Part shown: positions 1 through 8,554 of the stretch, in pieces
Position numbering within the stretch: position 1 is the first letter of the stretch
Layout of the letters: each line of letters starts with the position of its first letter
Source: JAJFFW01 sp965263375
Lineage (GTDB): Bacteria; Pseudomonadota; Alphaproteobacteria; Caulobacterales; Parvularculaceae
Direction of reading: 5' to 3'
NCBI GenBank assembly: GCA_965263375.1
Contig: OZ253669.1
Location: forward strand, 434,001-498,000
Length of the DNA stretch: 64,000 nucleotides
Position numbers and translations under genes: made by a program
The notes under the pieces: model-generated
What the model was told of the DNA's origin: nothing
What the model saw: the letters and a program-made list of their open reading frames with translations, nothing else
The model's database searches: none

Positions 1-197
1 CGCTTCAAAAGTACGCAGATGTCGTTCTTTATACAATGGCGCGAGAGACGAAGTTTCGAACCGAGGCGATGACGTCGCGCATCGCCCAGCTTTGCGTCGT
101 TGATACATTGATCGCGGGGCTCGCGTTGGCCGACTATGATCGTTCCGTTGATACGCTCCAGTCGACATTCGAAGTTCTATCCTCGAAGCGTTTCTAG
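1..197 (+). CDS. MurR/RpiR-family transcriptional regulator, C-terminal fragment
   Basis: Only the last 64 codons are in the window; the reading frame enters at base 3 and stops with TAG at 195-197. The peptide (ADVVLYTMARETKFRTEAM, SRIAQLCVVDTLIAGLAL) matches the end of the SIS sugar-phosphate-binding domain of RpiR regulators, where the stretch with R-E-T and S-R-I-A-Q is conserved. Such proteins bind phosphosugars or related phosphates and control nearby catabolic operons. Here it ends just before the convergent phosphatase gene, so it is the obvious candidate regulator of the phosphodiester locus to its right. The DNA-binding domain lies outside the window and the ligand cannot be inferred. 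Confidence 0.8.
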   Translation, partial: LQKYADVVLYTMARETKFRTEAMTSRIAQLCVVDTLIAGLALADYDRSVDTLQSTFEVLSSKRF

Positions 198-300
198 AGC
201 AAACTGCCTTAGGTCCGCATCAGCACTTTGCCCTAGAGTCTTTGTTTGGTCGCGTCGCGAAAGGCCAAAACCGATTCTCACTTTTGGCGCGACGCTCTAG
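194..300. repeat. REP-like palindromic intergenic element bounded by CTAGAGC / GCTCTAG
   Basis: CTAGAGC at 194-200 is mirrored by GCTCTAG at 294-300. Inside, GCGTCGCG (252-259) pairs with CGCGACGC (288-295) and CCAAAA (265-270) with TTTTGG (282-287), leaving an 11-base loop. The element fills the gap between two convergent genes and contributes the last bases of the first (stop TAG 195-197) and the stop region of the second. I infer a mobile or REP/MITE-like palindromic repeat that also serves as a bidirectional terminator. No second copy was noticed in this window, so its repetitive nature is an inference from its form. Confidence 0.55.
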
Positions 301-1097
301 CGCGCCGCATGCACGCCGATTGTCGATGGCTCGTTAAGGCGTTCGGCGATTTCATCCAGGGCCAGGCCGCCTTGTCCAACGAGAATACATGGCATACCAA
401 GTTTCTGAGCGCCAAGGCCGTCCGTCTCTGGGTTGTCGCCAATCATCACGCAATCACTGGGCGCCAGCTTCAGCGCCCAAGCAGCCCGTTCAAACAGTAA
501 GGGTTCAGGCTTTCCAATGACTGTGACTTGATCTGAAGACAGTTTTGCGGCTCTCTTCACCGAAGCGAGGAGCGCCCCTGTTTCTGGAATGGGGAGGCCA
601 CCTGGGCCAGGGTGAGCATGATCAATGTTCGAAACGATGAGCGAGGCGCCGTGAGATATGGCCGCCGTGATGCTTGCAAGCGTTGAATAGGAAAAGGCCA
701 CATCTCTCAGCAGGGCAACGATACTAGGGTTCTCACGCGTGATACGTAAGGCCAGGTCGCTAGCCATTGCATGCATCTCATCCGATGCGACAAGCATGAC
801 GTCTTCATCGGCGTGATGCTCTGCAAGAAACTGCAACGTTTCTGCGCCAGCAAGCTTAATCCGGTTTTGTGTAAGCTGCACCCCTGCGCGCACTAGCTTT
901 TTTGTAAACTCGGCAGGCGTCGCGGTTGAATTGTTGGAGAGGATAACAAGGCGATCTGAAACGGTTTCTGCGAATGTAGCGCCAGCATCGGACATCTCAT
1001 CGCCGAAAGCGAGGCACCCGTCCCAATCAGCGAGAACGCCTCGGGCCCGTCGAAGCAGTAGCATCGCCTCATCAATATTGGTGATGGGTTCGTTCAT
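297..1097 (-). CDS. HAD-IIA (NagD-like) phosphatase
   Basis: A 266-residue protein. HAD motif I is DWDG at residues 24-27, motif II is the VILSNNS stretch, motif III lysine is in VIGKPEP, and motif IV is MIGDNPETDG, with the C2 cap between motifs II and III as in NagD and glycerol-3-phosphate phosphatases. Such enzymes remove phosphate from small phosphomonoesters. The ATG at 1097 shares ATGA with the stop of the upstream phosphodiesterase, so the two are translationally coupled. That pairing suggests it dephosphorylates the monoester released by its neighbour. An open frame extends upstream to 1304 but lies inside the neighbour's coding sequence. Substrate unknown. Confidence 0.85.
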   Translation of the reverse strand: MNEPITNIDEAMLLLRRARGVLADWDGCLAFGDEMSDAGATFAETVSDRLVILSNNSTATPAEFTKKLVRAGVQLTQNRIKLAGAETLQFLAEHHADEDVMLVASDEMHAMASDLALRITRENPSIVALLRDVAFSYSTLASITAAISHGASLIVSNIDHAHPGPGGLPIPETGALLASVKRAAKLSSDQVTVIGKPEPLLFERAAWALKLAPSDCVMIGDNPETDGLGAQKLGMPCILVGQGGLALDEIAERLNEPSTIGVHAAR

Positions 1098-1897
1098 TTT
1101 GTAACTTCCAGCGTCGTGTTTGGTGTGAATGTGTGTGAGAAGCCATGCGCGACTGCGGCGTAGGATGTAAGTCCCAAACCATCGAAGCGATGAACTAGAA
1201 ACCCAGGTGGTTCTTTTGTGTACAGATTGGCTATTGGCTCGCCGATGCGCAGACTGACCTGATGATAGACAGCAGGTGCACAAATAACAGGAACGCGTCG
1301 CCAATTTGAAAAGAGCGGGCGATGGATATGGCCGCAGACAATCGCCATAATGCGCTCGGGAAAACGTTCGACAACCCCGCCAAGGGCGTCGCTCCAGTTA
1401 GGGTTTGTAGCATCGACCCAGTCAACGCCGCACGGCGTCGGCGGGTGGTGCATGGCGATCAGAGAGGGCTGAGCGCTCTTCGAAAGCTCAGCCTCAAGCC
1501 AAGAAGCGCGAGCATCACAGAATTCCGGCTCGGCCGACCCTTCGCAAACTGAGTCGAGAACAAGAATGCGAAGATCTCCGATGACGGTTTCATATTGAAT
1601 GAAGCCACCCGCCATCTTCGCCAGGAGACCGTCCGCACCAAAGGTACGGTGAATTCCAGTACGGAGGTCGTGGTTGCCCATCACCGGCAGTATGGGAACC
1701 TTGCTCGGCAAGAGGCGCCTTAGCAAATCGTATTGGGCGGGTGAGCCAGTCTCAGCCAAGTCGCCGGTCATGAGTACGGCATCAGGCTTTTCATTAAGGG
1801 CGCAAATGCTCTCAACAACTGTCGCCAAGCGCTCCTCTGCATTCTCGCCACCAATGTGGAGATCGGAGATTTGAACTACCTGCATCGCGCAATCCAC
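1094..1897 (-). CDS. Calcineurin-like metallophosphodiesterase (GpdQ/CpdA class)
   Basis: Class III cyclic-nucleotide/glycerophosphodiester phosphodiesterase family, 267 residues. All dinuclear metal motifs are visible in order: DLH near residue 12, GDLAETG, GNHD, MHHPP and CGHIHRP. These ligate two metals that hydrolyse phosphodiesters. The start is GTG at 1897, preceded by AGGAAG at good spacing; an internal ATG at 1885 gives the more usual N-terminus (MQVVQISDLH) and is possible. It overlaps the HAD phosphatase by four bases and is divergent from the TonB receptor. The locus suggests a nutritional phosphodiester rather than cAMP as substrate, but CpdA-type activity cannot be excluded. Confidence 0.88.
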   Translation of the reverse strand: MDCAMQVVQISDLHIGGENAEERLATVVESICALNEKPDAVLMTGDLAETGSPAQYDLLRRLLPSKVPILPVMGNHDLRTGIHRTFGADGLLAKMAGGFIQYETVIGDLRILVLDSVCEGSAEPEFCDARASWLEAELSKSAQPSLIAMHHPPTPCGVDWVDATNPNWSDALGGVVERFPERIMAIVCGHIHRPLFSNWRRVPVICAPAVYHQVSLRIGEPIANLYTKEPPGFLVHRFDGLGLTSYAAVAHGFSHTFTPNTTLEVTK

Positions 1898-1927
1898 ATT
1901 GCTTCCTACCCAATAGGTGATAAGCTG

Positions 1928-2053
1928 AACTCATTATGGTAGGCCCATTTTGAACAGCATTGATTGATTCATGCGAACTTGAAAGCATATGCAGCAAGCT
2001 CAAGGACCGTTCTAAGGTTGAAACTCATTTTATCAATAAATAAAAATGAGTTT
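1928..2053. promoter_or_regulatory. Divergent control region with three AACTCATT half-sites
   Basis: In the gap between the phosphodiesterase and the TonB receptor, AACTCATT occurs at 1928-1935 and again at 2022-2029, and as its reverse complement at 2045-2052. The last two form an 11-bp perfect inverted repeat (AAACTCATTTT at 2021-2031, AAAATGAGTTT at 2043-2053) with an 11-base spacer. The surroundings are AT-rich. This is a candidate operator for a dimeric regulator, most simply the RpiR-type protein whose end lies at base 197. Binding is inference. Confidence 0.5.
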
Positions 2054-2148
2054 AGTTCATAATAGTGTCACAAAGTTTTGGCAACTAGAGATCCGTAGCC
2101 GGGTCGGAAGTCGATCTTGGGCGGGGTAACTCTAGGAGGGGTTGGCAG

Positions 2149-4593
2149 ATGTCGAACTTTAGCAGTTTATTGTCGAACAATACGTTCGGCGCCAGGAAAC
2201 AGAAGCGTCGTTTTTTGACCGCTTCTATAATCGCGCTGGCAGGCGCATTGAGCGTGGCCCCAGCTAGCGCTCAAGACGTTGAGGGCGTCCAAGCAGGCGA
2301 CGATGCAGCCAGGCTTGATACGATCATTGTTACAGCGAACAAGCGTGAACAGAATTTGCAGGACATCAATGGGTCAGTTTCGGCGGTGACCGGCGAAACG
2401 ATTGACGCTTTTCGACTAACAGATGGCGGCGAAGTCGCGAACTTTGTTGCTGGCGTTCAGCTGACAAACGCCAACGGCAGCCAGCCCTTGTTCCAGATCC
2501 GGGGCATCGGAGCGAGTGATTTCCAGGTAACAACTGCACCTGCAGCCGCAGTTTATTTGGACGGCGTTTTTCTCGGAACAAATGTCCAGGGCGGTCCATT
2601 CATGTTCGACCAGGAAAGGGTGGAAATACTCAAGGGTCCTCAAGGTACGCTCTATGGTCGAAACGCTTCGGCTGGCGCACTTAATTTTATCTCCGTACGG
2701 CCAACTGACGAATTTGAAGGTTATGTCTCTGCCGGATATGGCAACGCAGACCGTCTTGATTTTGAGGCTGTGTTAAATATCCCAATTAGCGATACTTTGG
2801 CGACACGCATCTCTGGTCGTTTCTTTGAACGCGACGCTTTGATTGAAAATGTGCCTAATGACGATCGTTTTGCGCCAGGGCCTGACACAGCTGGCGGCAC
2901 AAGAGACGAATTTGGTATTCGTTGGCAAGCACTCTGGACGCCAAGCAGCAGCACCAATGTGCTCTTCAACGTGCACTATGCCGAAGACAATGGCGTGAAT
3001 CCAAACCCTGCTGTTGTCCCTTGGTTTCAGAATCCTGACCCATCCTTCGGTGTCTGCCCTGGCCGGGACGACGGGAGCATCAAAGGCAATTTCAACAATC
3101 CAGCTTGTGTAGCAACGGACTTTGAGGGCCAGTTCACGCAACCCTTAGCCGACGAATTTACGATTTCGGTTGGGCCAGACGGAATTTTGCCTTCTGACAA
3201 TGAGTTTTATGGCGGTTTCATCGAACTTAATCATGACTTCGGTTGGGGTGTGCTGACGTCGCAAACGGCGTATGAAGGCTTCAACCAGTTTTATGGGTTT
3301 GATGTAGACGCCACGCTCGATGAAGCGTTGAACCTTGTCTATGACCGTAACCTTGATCAGTATAGCCAGGAATTCCGTCTGGCGGGGTCAAATGAAGGGG
3401 CGGACTGGCTCATCGGAGCCTACGGTTCCATTGAGAACCTTGATCAGTTCTATACGCTTCAATGCGGCGTCTTTGATTTCAATACACTCACAGGTTCCTG
3501 TAATTCACTTATCGCACAAGCTCTTGCCGTAGGTGCGCCATTCCCGCCGGCAGAATCCGCCAACAATCTTGTCATCTGGGACCGAGAGATCGTTACCTAC
3601 GCATTTTTCACCAATAATGAGATCCATCTCACGGACCGACTAAGCTTGGAAATCGGCGCACGATACACGTTTCTTGAAGAAACCTATAAGGGCACCGGCG
3701 AAGTGGTTTCAAGGGGCGGTGTACGCTTCCTATCGAACGCCGGTGACCTTGGGTCAGCTGAAGGGAAGGGCGTCTTTGAAGACAAACGGATTACAGGCAA
3801 TATCGGGCTGAGCTACGACGTCACGGATGATGTGCTTGTTTACGGACGATTTGCAGAGAGCTTCAAAGGCGGCGGGTTTGATGGAAACGAAAACCCAAAT
3901 GTCCTGCCATTCCTCAATCCGTTTGAATCAGAAACCGTTCGTCTGTTCGAGCTAGGCTTCAAAGGAGATTTCACAAACACTTTCCGTCTAAATGGCGCTC
4001 TATTCTACCAGGAATACGATAAACCGCAGTCGCGGATCGACCAATCGCTGACACTGCCGGATGGTCGTCAGGTGATTTCAACGGCCCTTGGTAACTTAGA
4101 AGAAGCCGACATTTTCGGCGTAGAACTCGAAGCTTTCTGGTCGCCTTTGGATGGGTTGGATTTTGGCGGAACGTTCAGCTACCTCAACACTGAAATCACG
4201 CAGTCTACAAACCCAGAAGTGCCAGGGCTTGATATTCGCTATGACGGCAATGAGCTAGCTCAGGCGCCCGGGATCGCAGCATCGGTGTTCGGCAGATATG
4301 AAACCCGTATATCTGATATGCTTGGGGCCTCAATCCAAAGCACCATCAGCTATACTGGTGACCATAACCTTCGGGATGAAAACCCCGGTGTGACAGAGAT
4401 CGAAGCCTACACACTCATTTCTGCGCGTCTCGCCTTGTTTACGCTTGATGACAACAACTGGGAGCTTTCGGTTTGGGGTAACAATTTGCTGGACGAACAG
4501 TATTTCAACGCCAGCTATCAGAGTTTTGGAACGGATGCTCTGTTCCATGGCGAGCCTCGCACATATGGAGTCGAGATCACCAAACGCTTCTAA
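2149..4593 (+). CDS. TonB-dependent outer-membrane receptor
   Basis: An 814-residue receptor. A signal peptide ends near APASA at residue 41, a TonB-box-like LDTIIVTANKR follows at 56-66, then the plug (QIRGIGASD, EILKGPQGTLYGRNASAGALN) and a beta-barrel ending in the terminal phenylalanine typical of outer-membrane proteins. It takes an unknown ligand across the outer membrane using TonB energy. The strong ribosome site AGGAGGGG sits 8 bases before ATG. It resembles the 'CirA/FyuA-like, organic-substrate' receptors common in Caulobacterales and sphingomonads. Its place ahead of the ABC importer suggests both move the same substrate, although a terminator separates them. Confidence 0.93.
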   Translation: MSNFSSLLSNNTFGARKQKRRFLTASIIALAGALSVAPASAQDVEGVQAGDDAARLDTIIVTANKREQNLQDINGSVSAVTGETIDAFRLTDGGEVANFVAGVQLTNANGSQPLFQIRGIGASDFQVTTAPAAAVYLDGVFLGTNVQGGPFMFDQERVEILKGPQGTLYGRNASAGALNFISVRPTDEFEGYVSAGYGNADRLDFEAVLNIPISDTLATRISGRFFERDALIENVPNDDRFAPGPDTAGGTRDEFGIRWQALWTPSSSTNVLFNVHYAEDNGVNPNPAVVPWFQNPDPSFGVCPGRDDGSIKGNFNNPACVATDFEGQFTQPLADEFTISVGPDGILPSDNEFYGGFIELNHDFGWGVLTSQTAYEGFNQFYGFDVDATLDEALNLVYDRNLDQYSQEFRLAGSNEGADWLIGAYGSIENLDQFYTLQCGVFDFNTLTGSCNSLIAQALAVGAPFPPAESANNLVIWDREIVTYAFFTNNEIHLTDRLSLEIGARYTFLEETYKGTGEVVSRGGVRFLSNAGDLGSAEGKGVFEDKRITGNIGLSYDVTDDVLVYGRFAESFKGGGFDGNENPNVLPFLNPFESETVRLFELGFKGDFTNTFRLNGALFYQEYDKPQSRIDQSLTLPDGRQVISTALGNLEEADIFGVELEAFWSPLDGLDFGGTFSYLNTEITQSTNPEVPGLDIRYDGNELAQAPGIAASVFGRYETRISDMLGASIQSTISYTGDHNLRDENPGVTEIEAYTLISARLALFTLDDNNWELSVWGNNLLDEQYFNASYQSFGTDALFHGEPRTYGVEITKRF

Positions 4594-4619
4594 AGTCTGC
4601 TATACGATAACTAAATTGG

Positions 4620-4650
4620 GGAGCCCGCAGCATGGTCGCGGGCTCCTTCG
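4620..4650 (+). terminator. Hairpin terminator after the TonB receptor
   Basis: GGAGCCCGC (4620-4628) pairs perfectly with GCGGGCTCC (4638-4646) around a 9-base loop. Only a short T stretch follows, so termination may be partial, allowing some read-through into the importer genes. Confidence 0.65.
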
Positions 4651-4707
4651 CCTATTCAAATCCAGTATTTATGAATACCGGACATTAAACTGAGACAATA
4701 CGGGGCT

Positions 4708-5723
4708 ATGGGGCTTTCCATTCATCAGATAACAAAGAGATATGGTGCGACGAATGTGGCCGATGCCGTCTCTATAGACTTTGAGGAAAGCGAGTTCTTC
4801 ACGCTTCTAGGTCAGAGCGGGTCTGGTAAGTCAACCTTGCTGCGCATCATAGCGGGGCTCGATATTCAGGATTCTGGAGAGGTCCTTCTTGATGGTGGCG
4901 ATCTAACCGGTGTGCCGCCGTGGAAGCGCCCCGTCGGAATGGTGTTTCAGAGCTACGCCGTTTTTCCGCATATGAGCGTCGCAAAGAATGTGGGCTATGG
5001 CCTCACGGTTCGCGGGATAAGGAAGAAGGAGATTGCTAAAACAGTTGATCGGTTTTTGGATCTTGTTGAGCTATCAGGTTACGGGGAACGACGAATAGCG
5101 ACGCTTTCGGGTGGTGAACAACAACGCGTCGCATTGGCCCGAGCATTGGCTGTTCAACCTCGAATCCTTCTGCTTGATGAGCCCCTCTCCGCACTCGACG
5201 AAAAAATACGACGCAGCGCGCAAACGTTTCTTCGGCGCTTGCAAAAAGAATCCGGCGCCACCTTCATCTATGTCACTCATGATCAAGAAGAGGCGCTGAG
5301 TTTAAGCGATCGCATCGCGCTTCTAAATGACGGACGCTTAGAGCAAGCTCGCCACCGCTAAGGTCATGTATGAAGAGCCGAAGTCACGTTATGTCGCGTC
5401 ATTCTTTCGGGGGTGGAGTGTCTTAGATGCATCCGCCGACATTTGCAGGATTGATGGAACCTCATCTGGATCTGTCGGCTGCATGTGCGGTTGGCATAAG
5501 GAACGATCGGATAGCCTTGTCTGGTCAATCTGACCGAGCCTCCATTGTCCTTAGAGCCCGTTTCGCCAGCGCCGCCTTCCGAGGTGCATTTTACGAAAAC
5601 GACTTCGTGCTGCCTGACGGCCAGTCGATCCGAGTAAGAACAGAAGAGTCATTTGATTTCTCTGTTGATGAAAATGTGTCGCTGTACACGGACCCTCGTC
5701 AAGTGCGGGTGTTTCATGACTAG
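4708..5723 (+). pseudogene. PotA-type ABC importer ATPase split by two frameshifts
   Basis: The first frame (4708-5361, 217 residues) holds a complete nucleotide-binding domain: Walker A GQSGSGKST at 35-43, Q-loop VFQSYAVFPHMS, signature LSGGEQQRVALARAL, Walker B ILLLDEPLSALD and H-loop YVTHDQEEA. It then stops after DGRLEQARHR. Moving one frame at about 5347 restores the expected continuation (LATAKVMYEEPKSRYVASFF), and a second shift near 5460-5480 restores the TOBE domain (AVGIRNDRIALS to VFHD, stop 5721-5723). Both shifts are of the same sign. Either the gene is a pseudogene, the assembly has two errors, or the domain is made as two proteins: GGAG lies 8 bases before an ATG at 5427, which would start the TOBE piece. 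It lies upstream of, and in the same direction as, its binding protein and permeases. Confidence 0.75.
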
Positions 5724-5749
5724 GGGCTCGAAGCGTGAGGGAGAATTTG

Positions 5750-6895
5750 ATGTTCGATAGGAGGCGGTTTCTGTTCGGCGCAGCTGCGACGTCTGTCGCG
5801 GGGCTTTTAGCAGGGTGTGGTACGGCGGCGCAGAAAACACTGAATCTCGCCGATATTGGCGTTGGAGACCCAGGCGATTGGTCGCGTTTTACCGATGCGT
5901 CGGGATGGGGTGTCAATCTTGCCGCAATCGGCAATGCCCCTTCGACGCTTATCAATGCCATGCGGACCGGCGGTGTTCAGTCCTATGATGTTCTGCATGT
6001 CATGGGCGGCATTCAGCATCCGTTGGTCGAGTTGGAGACGATACTACCCATCGAAGTGGATCGGATACCGAACTGGTCGCAAAATACTTATATTCAAGAC
6101 TTCATGGCTGCCGGTCGTCCGGGCTATGATCATATTTCAATGGATGGTCAGGTCTTCGGAGTTCCAACCCTCCTTCAGGGTGAGAGCATCTGCTACCGTC
6201 CGGATGCAACCCAAGAAACTATCGAAAGTTTCGGCGCTCTTTTTGATCCGCGCTGGCGGGGCAACGTCGCGCTCGACAGCAATTACTCAGGGTCCTTTCA
6301 AAAAACAGCAATCTACTTGAAGCACGCCGGCCTCGCGGAAATAGAAGATGCAGCCGACCCGACGCCCAGCGAAGCCAACACGATTGCAAACTACTTGATT
6401 GAGAAGAAGAAGGAAGGTCAATTCCGCGTGCTTTGGTCGAGCTACCAGCAAGCGATCGAACTGATGCTATCGGGCGAAGTGATCATCATGGATGGGTGGG
6501 AGCCCATGGTCTACGAAGCGCGTACAAAAGGCGTGAAATGGGCGTATGCTGTTCCGGTCGAAGGCTACATCATGTGGGCGATGGCCGCCTACGTCACCGC
6601 AGACGAAACGCGGTCACCGGAGCGAACCGAGGCGGTTTATCAGCTCTTAAATTTCCTGCTTGATCCGTGGTACGGCGCAAAGATTAGCGCGCTTCGTGGA
6701 TATCTCACAAACTCCTTGGCGCCGTCCTTTGCCGCCCAACATCCAGACCTCTTCAGCGAAGCAGATATTGTAGAGATTGCGTCGGTTCACGACAGAGGTG
6801 CTCAAAAGCCGGCCCAGGCGTCCATCTGGTTCAAACGGTGGCCAAGTCATATCGACGCCATTGAATCCGAGTGGGCCCGATTCAAGGCGGCATGA
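5750..6895 (+). CDS. ABC transporter substrate-binding lipoprotein (PotD/PhnS type)
   Basis: A 381-residue extracellular solute-binding protein of the spermidine/putrescine/2-aminoethylphosphonate/iron class. The N-terminus has a twin-arginine-like DRRRFLFG followed by a hydrophobic run and a lipobox LLAGC with the lipidated cysteine near residue 23. The start is placed at ATG 5750, six bases after GAGGGAG; a GTG at 5735 would add five residues but puts that ribosome site inside the gene. It delivers ligand to the two permeases that follow, and its stop overlaps the next start as ATGA. Ligand is not identifiable from sequence; the surrounding phosphoesterases suggest a phosphorylated organic compound. 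Confidence 0.88.
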   Translation: MFDRRRFLFGAAATSVAGLLAGCGTAAQKTLNLADIGVGDPGDWSRFTDASGWGVNLAAIGNAPSTLINAMRTGGVQSYDVLHVMGGIQHPLVELETILPIEVDRIPNWSQNTYIQDFMAAGRPGYDHISMDGQVFGVPTLLQGESICYRPDATQETIESFGALFDPRWRGNVALDSNYSGSFQKTAIYLKHAGLAEIEDAADPTPSEANTIANYLIEKKKEGQFRVLWSSYQQAIELMLSGEVIIMDGWEPMVYEARTKGVKWAYAVPVEGYIMWAMAAYVTADETRSPERTEAVYQLLNFLLDPWYGAKISALRGYLTNSLAPSFAAQHPDLFSEADIVEIASVHDRGAQKPAQASIWFKRWPSHIDAIESEWARFKAA

Positions 6896-7764
6896 TAATG
6901 GCGCAAAGACCATCCACTCTGCTGATCTGGCTGCCCCCAGTGTTCATCACGCTGACGGCGATAGTCCCCCTAGTTTTGACAGTGATCGTGAGTTTCTGGC
7001 GGAAAGACGGGCTCGAAATAGAGCCAGCGCTAAGCCTAGCGTCGTACCAGGAGTTTCTCGGTGGTGCGCGGCGCGAAGCCCTGCTTCGAACGTTTACAAT
7101 GGCGATTGTTGTCACAATCGTCGGCAGCCTTATCGCTTATCCCATCGCCTATCAGATCGCACGGCGATCCAAGCCAGCCGTTGCTCAGCTTATCCTGCTG
7201 GCGATCACGCTTCCCTTCCTCGTCAACTATCTCATTCGAAGTTTTGCGTGGGCTGAAATTTTGGGTCGCAACGGCGTAGTGAACAAGACGCTCGCCGACA
7301 TTGGTTTGATCAACGCGCCTGTTGATTGGTTTCTTTATAGTCCGTTTGCCGCGTTTGTTGGGCTGACTACGTCTTTTGTGCCAATCATGATCTTCCCAAT
7401 TTGGCTGTCCCTATCGTCGATCGATCAAAAGCTCCTCGATGCAAGTAGCCTGCTCGGGGCAGGACCGATGCGCACATTCTGTTCGGTCACTTTTCCTTTG
7501 TCGACACCCGGCCTCTCCGCAGCATGCCTATTCTGCTTTGTTGGGGTTTTGGGTGAGAGCGCCGTCCCGATCATTCTTGGGGGAGCGGGGTACCAGCTCA
7601 TTGGCAACTCTATCGAAAGTGCAATCAGCACTTTGAACTACCCCTTGGCCGCCGCGATGGCGAGCGTTGTCATCGGCATGATGGCCATTCTCATCATTAG
7701 CTGGGCGATGAGTGTCGACTTGCGCGCCTTCTTCGGTAAACTCATCCCTGAAAGCCGGTCATGA
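6892..7764 (+). CDS. ABC importer permease (PotB type)
   Basis: About 290 residues with roughly six membrane segments and the cytoplasmic EAA-type loop (DASSLLGAGPMRTF) that contacts the ATPase. It is the first of the two inner-membrane permeases of a PotABCD-like importer. The ATG at 6892 overlaps the stop of the binding-protein gene as ATGA, indicating coupled translation; ATG 6898 is an alternative. The end overlaps the second permease by four bases. Confidence 0.88.
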   Translation: MIMAQRPSTLLIWLPPVFITLTAIVPLVLTVIVSFWRKDGLEIEPALSLASYQEFLGGARREALLRTFTMAIVVTIVGSLIAYPIAYQIARRSKPAVAQLILLAITLPFLVNYLIRSFAWAEILGRNGVVNKTLADIGLINAPVDWFLYSPFAAFVGLTTSFVPIMIFPIWLSLSSIDQKLLDASSLLGAGPMRTFCSVTFPLSTPGLSAACLFCFVGVLGESAVPIILGGAGYQLIGNSIESAISTLNYPLAAAMASVVIGMMAILIISWAMSVDLRAFFGKLIPESRS

Positions 7765-8549
7765 TGGACACCGCAGCCCGCCTAGCTTTGAAACTCATCA
7801 CCGCGATCACGCTCATCGCGCTTTACGCGCCGCTCTGGCCGACCCTGCGTCGGGCCTTCATTGATCCTTCAGGCGGCGAAGTCAGTTTCGATCGGTTCAC
7901 GGCGTTATTTTCGAATATGCTCATCGTCGATGCGCTTTGGTTCTCAGGTCTCGCCGCGCTCTTGGCGGCAAGCATTGCGACAGGATTAGCGCTACTTGCG
8001 GCCTACAGTGTAAGGCACTCGGGGTTGAGGGCGGTCATTGCGATTATCATGGTGCTCCCGCTGCTGGTCCCGGCAAGTGTGGGCGGCCTTTCCAGCGCAA
8101 TCGTGTTTGAGCTTGTTGAGATTGGCCCGCCGACAATGCGGATCATCATCGCCCATACGGTGTGGGCGACGCCTTTCGCCTATCTCATTGTGGCGTCCAC
8201 AATGGCGTCTTTTGACCGTCGATACCTTGACGCTGCTTTTCTTTGTGGGGCCTCCCGTACGCGCGCTTTTTTCGACATTGAGTTGCCGCTCATATGGCCG
8301 GGCGTCTTTGGCGGATTTCTGTTCGCGCTCATTGTATCATTCAATGAAACAATTCGAGCGTCATATTTACAAGGGAACACCAATACGGTGCAAACCTATA
8401 TCTGGTCCTCCTATTTGCAAGTTGGGCTTTCGCCTCAAGTCTACGCCCTCATGGCGCTCATTATTGCAAGCACCGTTGGATTGGTCATATTTGCATTGCT
8501 TATTTTGCTTCTCAAACGATCAATGTCTCCAAGGGCGTATGGACATTAA
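7761..8549 (+). CDS. ABC importer permease (PotC type)
   Basis: A 262-residue multipass permease with the EAA loop (DAAFLCGASRTRAFFDIELP) near residue 155-175. It forms the heterodimeric channel with the preceding permease; the genes overlap by ATGA. The reading frame is intact, so the only damaged component of the importer is the ATPase. It is followed five bases later by the PHP-domain enzyme, which therefore belongs to the same transcript. Confidence 0.88.
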   Translation: MMDTAARLALKLITAITLIALYAPLWPTLRRAFIDPSGGEVSFDRFTALFSNMLIVDALWFSGLAALLAASIATGLALLAAYSVRHSGLRAVIAIIMVLPLLVPASVGGLSSAIVFELVEIGPPTMRIIIAHTVWATPFAYLIVASTMASFDRRYLDAAFLCGASRTRAFFDIELPLIWPGVFGGFLFALIVSFNETIRASYLQGNTNTVQTYIWSSYLQVGLSPQVYALMALIIASTVGLVIFALLILLLKRSMSPRAYGH

Positions 8550-8554
8550 GAATC

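Noticed and set aside
2101..2148. Cobalamin or other riboswitch before the TonB receptor
   Set aside because: No B12-box or other recognised aptamer core; only a strong ribosome site is visible.
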